A program made the translations under genes and the position numbers. Shown piece after piece: positions 47,598 through 55,637 of a stretch of DNA of 61,500 bases. Below the pieces are notes generated by a model, which worked only from the letters and a program-made list of their open reading frames with translations, ran no database searches and was not told the origin of the DNA. The first letter of the stretch is position 1. Each line of letters opens with the position of its first letter. This stretch comes from Cristatella mucedo (Eukaryota > Bryozoa > Phylactolaemata > Cristatellidae): NCBI GenBank assembly GCA_009760855.2, contig WPIO01000086.1:788501-850000 (forward strand), given 5' to 3'.

Positions 47598-47780
47598 ATA
47601 ATAATAATAATAATAATAATTCACTTGATAAAGCGCCCTCAGAGAACTTAATCTCTCTCTAGGCGCTTTACATTTGCTGTAAAGTGAAATGCAATTGAAT
47701 GGTAAGTAAAATCATGCTTGAAAAACAAACGAAATGAATAATATGGTTAGGGGTGACATGCACAGGGTCAGCATGCAAAT
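47598..47780 (-). mobile_element. LINE family A terminal fragment, young-looking
   Basis: 183 bp nearly identical by eye to the tail of the 37285 copy (AATAAT, gcgccctcagagaacttaat, through ggtcagcatgcaaat). Strongly 5'-truncated. Confidence 0.9.
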
Positions 47781-48554
47781 CGAAATTCTGCCAGTATATG
47801 CAGGCTTCTAAGAAACACTGGACAATAGAAATTGTGTATCACACACCAAAAACTATCTAACTGAAATAAGGATAGACAAGACTGGTTTCCGAGACTATGC
47901 CAGTAATTAGCATAAGTCGAAGTCGCAATTTCTGGTGTAACGTTGCAGGGAGATCTGCTCCTCCATGTGTTTCGTGTACCAATATCGCTCTAGATTACAA
48001 TCCCTTCTTTTATCTATTGCAATAGCACTTCAGGTGAAGTTGCTTGGCGCTCTCCAGTCAAATGCAGTGCTAACGACATAAAGGTCTCAAATTTGAATGG
48101 TAGCAGACACACATTGTTTGCCAGTTTGTTGCTGCCATGGATATCGGTGATGCAAATGACAGCAAGCAAAGACGGCTTCAAAGAAGGCGCGTAACTATTT
48201 CTGGATTGCAATTTATGGTAATCCTTATTAACAAGTCCCGAAGTCAAATGATCATCCACCTTAGTGAGTCTAGTTAGGCTTTTCCTATACGGCCGATGGT
48301 GGAGTTCGCAGTGAAAATCCGGCGTATTAGACCAGCCTGGAAACCACCGTTGAGATTTACATCAGTAGCGTTGACAATGTATAGGCTAGGAATTGGTTAT
48401 GAGATATTCTATTGCCCGCTTGAATACAAGCCGAAGGCGTATCGTTATTACTTAACGGACCTCAAGGAGTTGCCCTCAAGCCGCTACAGTAACAATAATT
48501 ATTTTATTTAATAGTGTATAATTTATTTAAATATAATAGTAATCTAATAGTGTA
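47781..48554. other. Two divergent short frames of unknown nature
   Basis: Minus-strand frame 48259-48014 (MDDHLTSGLVNKDYHKLQSR..., 81 codons) and plus-strand frame 48296-48511 (MVEFAVKIRRIRPAWKPPLR..., 71 codons, Tyr-rich and basic) both start with ATG, 36 bp apart. No family recognised. They may be remnants of an unlisted mobile element or chance frames. Confidence 0.2.
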
Positions 48555-49185
48555 CTATTAATAGTAATAGTAATACACTTGATAAAGCGCCCTCAGAAAA
48601 CTCAATCACTTAAAAGTCGCTTTAAATTTGCTTCGAAGGAAACATGATCGAATGGTGACTGGTATCGTGCTTGATAAATAACTCGAATAACGTCATTAAA
48701 GGTGACATGCACATGGTCAGCATGCAAGCGTGGTTAGTGGCAGCATGAACAGTGTCAGTATGCATAAGCACATACGTGACGATTCACAGGGATCCATTAA
48801 ATGCTGTCATACATAGGTGCATTTTTAATTTTTTTTAAATGTGGTCAAGTCAGGGGATGTCGTGACGCAAGTCGGGAGTGAGTTCCAGGCTTTGGGAGCG
48901 TTAGAACTAAATGCACGATCTCCAAAAACTTTGAGGTTTGTACGAGGTATAGGTTTCCAAAAAGCGGATGGTACGATACTTGGCCTGGTGGAGGAGTAGA
49001 TCTGATAGGTAGGCTGGAGCCAAAGAATGATGGGACTTGAAAGCGAGCGACAAAACCTTGAAGTCGATTCGTTCTTTGATTAGTAGTCAGTGAAGTTCGG
49101 CGCGATAAGTGCTGTGATGTGGCCTCTGCAACGCTCACAATAGATAAGCCGAGCACCAGAGTTTTGGAGGCAATGCTAGGTATCA
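48555..49185 (-). mobile_element. LINE family A 3' fragment, old
   Basis: Antisense 3' UTR and C-terminus (gggatgtcgtgacgcaagtc, ccttgaagtcgattcgttct) with frameshifts. Confidence 0.82.
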
Positions 49186-49189
49186 CAAA

Positions 49190-50615
49190 CGAGTGGGTAC
49201 TCAGCTCGCAGTTTCCGCCAAACGAGCGGCGTCTAAGCTGATGGCTCCGGCAACCGCGGCAGCTCCGAGTGCCTTTCTTTTGTTAGTGCATAGCCCAAGA
49301 ATTTAGCAGCAGCACTAACATCTAGGAATGCATTTGATCTATGATGAAGCGATAATTGCTTCGCACAATCATAGCTAACATGCTGGTCCACTTGCAACAT
49401 GGAGGGAGAAGTAGTCAAGCGAGATGAAGTTATTTGACAGTAAAGATGGAAAAAAGCACAAGTACAAATACGGGAAGCAGTTACATTGGAAGTTCTTCCT
49501 GAGAGATATAAAATGCATTATTACATTTAGTAAGTAGGATATCATGGCTAAAGCTTAGGTAGTCTACCTATAATTGCTCCTTTACTTTTGAGTCCCTTAT
49601 TTGGAGCACTTGCTCCAAAAGCCACAATTATATTTCTACATGGCTAGCACAAGTACATACCAGTTGCACATTTTGCTGGTAAGAACATGCAGCCACATTG
49701 CCTTGTACCGTAGAGTCTGAGCAATTTCATCACTTCCTGTGTACAAGTTGAGGCTACTCATGGAACTTGATCGAAACTTGAATATTTTAATTTTTCTATG
49801 CGGTGTCTCAGGCATTGCAGTCGAGTCTCTAGGCCAGTAATTTCGTGGATTTGGAATATGAAAGATTTTAATGAGCTAATCCATCTCGATATGGCATCCG
49901 TTAACAGTTACATGTACGTGACGGTGCTTGATCAAAATTGTATTCACTCAGCTTTACCAGAAATTGCAGCTGTTTCGTGCGGTCCGGCCTAACATGTGAC
50001 TTTGTGCACCCAGTCTTAGCTCTAATTGTATATAAGTATGCACAAAGTGGCTTCTCTTTCGGTATCCTTCTATTTAGGAACCCCTAGGCTCACGTGGCTG
50101 GCCTTGACCTTAGTAATCTTGGGCTTTTGTTATCTTGCATAAAGGAAACTCCCAGTGCCGCTGTTAAGAATCTCGGTAGACAATTTTTAGTGGTCTAGTC
50201 ATATTCATAGAAGTTTCAGATGCTAAATATTGTCTTTTTTCAAGTTATGGGAAATTATTCCTCTAAAAAATAAATTTATGATCTAATCACAAGAAGACTC
50301 GTGTGTCATCTAAGCAGACGATATCATAAGAAAAGCGACTGCCACCAGCTTTACATCGCGGTTTTGTTTGTTGCATAGGTTAAGCGAAGAAGAGGGACCG
50401 GGATAAATAAACTCATCTGCATAAAGTATTGACCCGACTTTCTGTATGCTTTCTGACCGGTCGGCTGTAGCTGAATAAGAGCGCGGTGGCTGTCAGCGGT
50501 GCTTTCATCAGTGGGCGAGAAGTAGAGCAGCTTAGCAAATTGAAAACTGGACTTGAGCAATTGGAGCATTGGAATTTATCTCTCTGTGCGGACATATTGC
50601 TACCATTAATCAAGG
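49190..50615. other. Intergenic, nothing recognised
   Basis: No exon or repeat family identified before the S2 SINE. Confidence 0.4.
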
Positions 50616-50619
50616 ATGG

Positions 50620-50765
50620 CTCACTAGGTAAGCTGATTTCTTTTCACGACCTCGGTCCCGTAGTCGTGGTTTCGACTCCTGTAGTGGGATTTCCTTTATT
50701 TTCACTGCAAAGGTAGTGATAGCAGTAAAGGCTCTTCTGTCGCTATACAAAAGAGGCTGTTAAAC
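50620..50765 (+). mobile_element. SINE S2, copy 1
   Basis: A-box-like TGGCTCACTAGG and B-box-like GGTTTCGACTCC about 50 nt apart, then ttattttcactgcaaaggta and the terminus ctgtcgctatacaaaagagg. The second copy at 60080 shares order and words. Confidence 0.75.
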
Positions 50766-50767
50766 CA

Positions 50768-50895
50768 TCAAGCCTGATATTACTCACCATGCAATCGCGT
50801 TTCCCTTTGCAGCAAATTTAAAGCGCCTAGAAAGAGATTGGGTTCTCTGAGGGCACTTTATCAAGTACATTATTATTATTATTATTATTATTATT
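50768..50895 (+). mobile_element. LINE family A terminal fragment
   Basis: Matches tgcagcaaatttaaagcgcc, agagattgggttctctgagg and an ATT tail that passes directly into the AGT/AGCAGT satellite. Confidence 0.85.
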
Positions 50896-51195
50896 AGTAG
50901 TAGTAGTAGTAGTAGTAGTAGTAGCAGTAGCAGTAGCAGTAGCAGTAGCAGTAGCAGTAGCAGTAGCAGTAGCAGTAGCAGTAGCAGTAGCAGTAGCAGT
51001 AGCAGTAGCAGTAGCAGTAGCAGTAGCAGTAGCAGTAGCAGTAGCAGTAGCAGTAGCAGTAGCAGTAGCAGTAGCAGTAGCAGTAGCAGTAGCAGTAGCA
51101 GTAGCAGTAGCAGTAGCAGTAGCAGTAGCAGTAGCAGTAGCAGTAGCAGTAGCAGTAGCAGTAGCAGTAGCAGTAGCAGTAGCAGTAGCAGTAGC

Positions 51196-51274
<79 letters not shown>
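50895..51274. repeat. (AGT)n-(AGCAGT)n-(AGT)n array
   Basis: AGT triplets from 50895, about 46 AGCAGT hexamers between about 50922 and 51198, then AGT again to 51274. It follows the ATT tail of a LINE with no gap. The poly-Leu frame on the minus strand is an artefact. Confidence 0.97.
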
Positions 51275-51489
51275 TATTGATGTTCGGTCTCACTCGTACA
51301 AATGATTACCTGATGATCAAAATAAAAACAGTATCAGTGCAGTAAAAGAAAATTGTTGCCGCTTAGCAGTGGTTTTCTTTAAACGAATAAAGTGTAAATG
51401 CAAGCTCTCACTGGATGCACACCTGGTCGTCTTATTGATCTCTTGTCCTCCGGAGAGCGTCTGGAACTCAAAACTCAAATCGTTTTTCC

Positions 51490-51812
51490 ATACCTCATAC
51501 AAACCTTAAAGCCGTTGGAGAAAGCACCTTTAGTTGCAATGCTCCCAAAGCCAGGAACTTACTAACGACGCACGTCACAACGTCCCCTGACATTACATTC
51601 AAAAAGAAACTTAGCAAGCACCTGTTTATAAATGAATTTGGTCATCAGTCATTTGTTCTATGTGGTTTATTCTGTGTGTGCATGTACCGGATTGCCTGCA
51701 GCTTTTTAATGTTACCACCACTCATTTGGTAATGATAGAGCATCTGCCAAGTGCATAGAAATAGATTCAGTTCCTAGAGGGCACTGTACAGTATGCAGTT
51801 ATTATTGTAGAT
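51490..51812 (+). mobile_element. LINE family A 3' fragment, old
   Basis: Matches cctcatacaaaccttaaagc, gctcccaaagccaggaactt and the terminus agaaatagattcagttccta, without a clean tail. Confidence 0.78.
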
Positions 51813-51814
51813 CT

Positions 51815-52551
51815 AATCGAGTGTCAAAATGGTCTCGTTTCCCATCCGCTCTCACGTCCCATGAGCGTTCTTTAGTAGATGCAAAGCGCTTTCGGAGCTT
51901 TCGCGGAGCGAGCGAAGCTGGGCGTCAGAAATGCTCTCTCGGTTGGCTCCGGACTTAATAGGTCGCTAAAATCGCCATTTTCCCCCAGAGCTCTCGGTGC
52001 GAAACTCTCTCGCACAGCGAAGGCACAGCGAAACGCCCACAGCAGCAGACCGTGCTCATCGCGTAGGAATTTTATTATGCTTCAACTCCAAACGCGGGCA
52101 GTCAGCGCAGGCGCGGCTCAGGCCGCAGGAAATCGAAGCGTGCTCGCTCGCTCCGCCGAGGCTTCTGGGAAGGCCGCGGCCGCCGCCGTCGCAACGGTCG
52201 CCGACGTTTCGTCGTTTTCCAAGCAGACGTCGGACACGATCGGAATCTTTTAAATGCGCGGGTCATCGCTGCGGCAGCTTCGGTCGAGATGTCTCGTTAG
52301 AAGGCGTAGCCGGCGGCTCGCGAAGCCTGCCCAGACTGTGCCGGCGGGGTGGGCTTCGCCGTGGCCGCCTCTTGTCGATTGCAGCGGGCCGTCGACTGAT
52401 TCCGAGCGAGCACTTGTGCCACCTGGCGGCGAGCGAGCAAAGAGTTAGCGAAGTCAGCTGAGGCAGCGGTAGATTAAATCGTTCGGAGGCGGTAGCGGTC
52501 TCCGACGATGCGCCGCGCTCGATAGCGCGAGCGGTCGCCAGCGGAAGCTGC
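51815..52551. other. CpG-rich block downstream of the EF-hand gene
   Basis: Probably contains the EF-hand 3' UTR (minus-strand AATAAA near 52076-52071). The plus-strand frame 51879-52253 starts with ATG and is Ala/Ser-rich (124 codons), but a second frame is equally open, so no gene is called. Confidence 0.35.
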
Positions 52552-52674
52552 TCAGCAGCTGTAGGAATTGGGAAAGTCAGCTTCAGCGTATGCAGCTGCC
52601 TCGTGTAACTTTCCGGCGGAAGAGCCTTGTGTGCTATCCCGTCCGCTCACACTGGCGCTGCGAAGGATTGCCCG
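52552..52674 (-). CDS. EF-hand gene probable final exon 6
   Basis: After acceptor aagctctgcag an open frame of 40 codons in the required phase ends in TGA at 52554-52552. It starts RAILRSASVSGRD and ends FPNSYSC. Its placement is supported because removing the intronic LINE restores an intron of about 135 nt like the others. A competing acceptor (tttcccaattcctacag, exon from 52560) would give a different Arg/Pro-rich tail. An AATAAA-type signal (TTTATT on the plus strand) lies near 52071. Confidence 0.42.
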   Translation of the reverse strand, partial: RAILRSASVSGRDSTQGSSAGKLHEAAAYAEADFPNSYSC

Positions 52675-54268
52675 CTGCAGAGCTTGAACCTTCGACCTAG
52701 ACTGCCCGCGACAACGTGCGTGCACCTTACCGCGCCTAGGGAATAATAATGATAATAATAATAATGCACTTGATAAATAAATTGATATTGCCCTCAGAGA
52801 ACTAAATCTCTTTCAAGATGCTTTACATTTGCTGCAAAGGGAAACGCGATTGAATAGTGGGTAATATCATGCTTTATAGGCAAAATGAATAACATGGTTA
52901 GGCATGACATGCATGCAAGCGCAGTATGCAAGGGTGGTTAGTGGCAGCATGCACAGTGTCCACACGCATACGCACATGAAAGACGAATCACAGGGCCCAC
53001 TAAATGCTGTCCTAAATAATGTGCGTTTTTGAGTTCTTTTTAAATGTGGTCAAGTCGAGAGATATTGTGATCCAAGTCGGGAGTGAGTTCCACGCTTTGG
53101 GAGCATAAGAACTAAATGCACGACTTGGCAGTTATCAGTCTCGGCACCCACAGGGAAGCATCCCTAGATACTGGATGGAAGCTCATGTGCTTACCTGCCT
53201 GAACCGCTCTAGGAATGACAGCTGCGACACGCAACCGTTGCCTACGAAAAACGACGGAATGGTTTGTTCGCAACGCCGGAAACGCCGACGGAGCACCGAG
53301 GCGACTCGACGTACGCCTTGGCGCGGCGTAAGCAGCGCTAGCCATATATCGCGGCGAGCAGACCTCGGAGCGAGCGAGCGAGAGCGGGCCGAACGCGCTC
53401 GCTCGCGCGCGCGCTCGCTGATGTGGTGCAGGCGGAAGCAGAGTGACGGCGGAAGTGGGCATCCGCTGCCCTAAGACTTCGCGACTAGAAGCTTACCAGT
53501 GACTCCCATTCTGCGACGCATTTCCTGTACGTCGGTCAGATCCAGCACGCCGTTGCAGTTCAGATCTCCGGTGCGAAACAGTCGCCGCGCTTCAAGCTCC
53601 GTGCTGACGAATTCCGCGTTGAGGGCGAAAGGAACGTAGTCGCTCTCGGCGACCGCACGGTTGCCTGGAAGCGCGCGCCGGAGCTGAGCAGCTGAGCGAG
53701 GCGCGAGCGCGCTGGGCGAAAACGCGGCCGCGACGCGGCTGCGCTCCAATCGAGTCAACTGCTCACGATTCGCGCCTGAGCGCAGTTACCGTTCGTATCG
53801 AAAAGCGAAAAGATGGCGTGGAATTCAGAGAGCGACAAGCAGCCATCTTTGTTGCTGTCGGCTCGGTTGAAGACGCGCTGGGCGAACGCGACGATCGCCT
53901 GAAACGAAGCGTGCACCGCGTCCCGTCCGACCGGCCGACGGCAACGAGCGGCGCATCGCGGCGGCTGCTAGGCAACTCGAACGCGTCGGCGACTCGCTTC
54001 GCTTCATACCCGATATAGTGGTTCGTTGTGAGACGCTGCGCTTCTGAAACGAACGAACGCGCGAGCGAGCTCGCGTTAAACGAGCGCAGCGGCGCGATGG
54101 CCGCGGCGCAATGGCCGCGACGCTGGTAGAGACACGCAGAGGCTCCTGTAGAGAGAGCGAAACCGAGCGCCAAAGCGCTCCTAGCGATCGTCACCTTCTC
54201 ATCACTGCCGCCTCCGCCGTGGCGGTGACAAGCGCAAAAAGGCCGACGCTCAGGATGTTGGAGAACAT
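52552..54268 (-). CDS. Predicted secreted EF-hand calcium-binding protein, six exons, about 184 residues
   Basis: Reading the minus strand, exons 54268-54195, 54043-54010, 53898-53790, 53664-53497, 53241-53195 and probably 52674-52552 join in frame. Exon 1 encodes a signal peptide (MFSNILSVGLFALVTATAEA). EF-hand loops follow at residues 50-61 (DSNKDGCLSLSE), 70-81 (DTNGNRAVAESD, formed only after splicing) and 106-117 (DLNCNGVLDLTD), with a degenerate fourth at 126-137 (GVTGNGCVSQLS, lacking the first Asp). The loops come in two pairs, each with an 8-residue linker. Introns are 151, 111, 125, 255 and about 520 nt. The last contains a LINE of about 385 bp, so it was once about 135 nt. A TATA box lies 102 nt upstream of the ATG. 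Function is unknown. Secreted EF-hand proteins often act in extracellular calcium handling or biomineralisation, which is inference here. Confidence 0.75.
52742..53125 (-). mobile_element. LINE family A 3' fragment inside the last intron of the EF-hand gene
   Basis: AATAAT tail at the left, antisense 3' UTR and C-terminus up to ctaaatgcacgac. It has the same orientation as the EF-hand gene and accounts for the excess length of that intron. Confidence 0.88.
53195..53241 (-). CDS. EF-hand gene exon 5 (degenerate EF4)
   Basis: The acceptor is gtttttcgtag and the donor GGCAG before gtaagc, 47 nt. It encodes NGCVSQLSFLERFRQ. Joined to exon 4 it forms a loop at the same 8-residue spacing that separates EF1 from EF2, which supports the junction. 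Confidence 0.72.
53497..53664 (-). CDS. EF-hand gene exon 4 (end of EF2, EF3)
   Basis: The acceptor is gcgcttccag and the donor CACTG before gtaagc, 168 nt. It completes the second loop (NRAVAESD) and encodes TELEARRLFRTGDLNCNGVL, the third helix and loop, followed by DVQEMRRRM. Confidence 0.87.
53790..53898 (-). CDS. EF-hand gene exon 3 (EF1 and start of EF2)
   Basis: The acceptor is cttcgtttcag and the donor AACG before gtaact, 109 nt. It encodes AFAQRVFNRADSNKDGCLSL, a complete helix plus loop, then HAIFSLFDTNG, the start of the second loop. The intron falls inside the EF2 loop. Confidence 0.87.
54010..54043 (-). CDS. EF-hand gene micro-exon 2
   Basis: This 34-nt exon lies between acceptor cgttcgtttcag and donor CGG before gtatga. 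It encodes SAASHNEPLYR and is needed to convert phase 2 after exon 1 to phase 0 at exon 3. It is supported by strong splice sites and phase, not by homology. Confidence 0.6.
54195..54268 (-). CDS. EF-hand gene exon 1 (signal peptide)
   Basis: The ATG at 54268-54266 opens a 24-codon run with a hydrophobic core (ILSVGLFALVTATA) and small residues before a likely cleavage site at AEA-A. A donor AGAAG before gtgacg follows. Read without splicing the frame stops at once (AGG TGA), which fits a real exon end. Confidence 0.75.
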
Positions 54269-54369
54269 GGTAGCGCTTCGCTGCAAAGATCTCCGCTCGC
54301 TGATTCGTCGCACTCAGTTGCGCCGCTTCGAGGAGGGGCTTCGTCGTTGGCAGTGCATCGAGCGGCGGC

Positions 54370-54376
54370 TTTTATA
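54370..54376 (-). promoter_or_regulatory. TATA box of the EF-hand gene
   Basis: The minus strand reads gcgTATAAAAgccg, a consensus TATA box in otherwise CpG-rich DNA. It lies 102 nt upstream of the ATG, which predicts a transcription start near 54340-54346 and a leader of about 75 nt. Confidence 0.65.
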
Positions 54377-54379
54377 CGC

Positions 54380-55017
54380 CATCCGTCGCCTCCGCCAGCC
54401 CGCTCGCCGCCGTCCTCGCAGCCCTGGGACGGCCGCTTAGAGTTCAACGGGTCGTCGACTGACGCCGACAGGTGCAGCGGCGGGGTAATCCGTGCGTCGG
54501 GCTCACGGTGGCGGCGGCGGCGGTCAAGCCGAGGGCAGGCTCATCGTCGGGTTGCCGTCCCCGGACTAGACTGACGCCCTCCCACGTAGACGGAGCTTGG
54601 ACGAGGATGCCGCCGCCGCCGCCGCCGTGGCTCGGCCGGCAGGCTCGAAGCGCTGCGTCAGAGCGAAAAGTAGTAAGACCGCGCGCGTCGACCGCAAGCT
54701 GACCTGGGCGTCACTCGGCGATCGGCGCGAGCGCATCGCGCCGCCTCGAGGGCGGTTATCGTTCGCCTCGATCGTGGATGAGGAGCAATTGGCATTCTGC
54801 GCTCTCGCGCTTTATCCTCTGGCCAATGAATAGGATTTGCCGCCTAGCAGCGCGCGACTCGTCCGACGTCGCTTCGTCGAACCTCTTCGTAATCCTGGAG
54901 CAATGACGCGACGGTCGTTTGCTTTAAATCCGATTGCCACCGACGAGCTGTGGCGATGACCAATCGAGCGTCCCATCATGGAGCACAGAGCAGAGTGAGA
55001 ATGAGTGATAGTGAGCA
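54380..55017. other. CpG-rich upstream region of the EF-hand gene
   Basis: Includes two CCAAT-type words (near 54820 and 54960). Divergent plus-strand frames are compositionally biased and not called. Confidence 0.4.
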
Positions 55018-55043
55018 GCTGCACTCATGCGCAGCTATAGTGC

Positions 55044-55611
55044 TGGTCTTCAAGTCCAGCGGTTTGAGGACGTGTCTCCTTAGCTGAAAGAGCTAGGATG
55101 GTTGCCGGTTGAGCAAAGGATACAGAGCAAAGTTCTTACGCCGACCCACATGGCCCGCCACGGCATGGCTCCTTCATACCTAGCTGAACTGCTGCATCAG
55201 TTTTAGCCTGTTTGTGCCCTCAGGTCCTGTGTTGACAATAAATTAGCTGTCCCATTCCTCCGCTTAAAGACAGTTGGCGATAGAAGCTTTAGCTCTGCAG
55301 GTCCTAGACTGTGGAACTCGCTTCCACAATTCTTACGCAACGACATCTACTCTCCAACTGCCGACTATGGCACATCTTTTTCAGCGGTCCTGAACTGCTA
55401 CTTCTATGCTACTCACTACCTCAACTGCTCTCCTAACTCTGCTATGCTTCCCACTTTCTCTTTGTTGCGTGAGACGAAGTCTGTTGGCTACCGAATGCGT
55501 ACCGAAAGCCGCTTAGGCTGTGAGTGTGCTATGCAAAACTGTCCTGCGTAACACCCACATGGTCTTTATGACTTTGTGGAGTTACAGACGGAGATACATT
55601 ACATTACATTG
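55044..55611 (+). mobile_element. LINE family B 3' fragment with a 26-bp target duplication
   Basis: Starts at ctggtcttcaagtccagcgg and ends gagatacattacattacatt. Flanks 55018-55043 and 55612-55637 match in 23 of 26 positions (both begin GCTGC and end AGTGC), a clear target-site duplication. It landed in CpG-rich DNA about 0.75 kb upstream of the EF-hand ATG. Confidence 0.92.
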
Positions 55612-55637
55612 GCTGCGCTCATGTGCAGCTAGAGTGC

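Noticed and set aside
50895-51274. A CRISPR-like array
   Set aside because: The repeats are contiguous short tandem units with no unique spacers, in a eukaryotic context.
50784-51293. 169-codon poly-leucine frame
   Set aside because: Direct translation of the AGT/AGCAGT repeat on the minus strand.
53490-53900. Bacterial dockerin contamination
   Set aside because: The sequence is split by GT-AG introns, carries a eukaryotic promoter layout and contains a host LINE in an intron.
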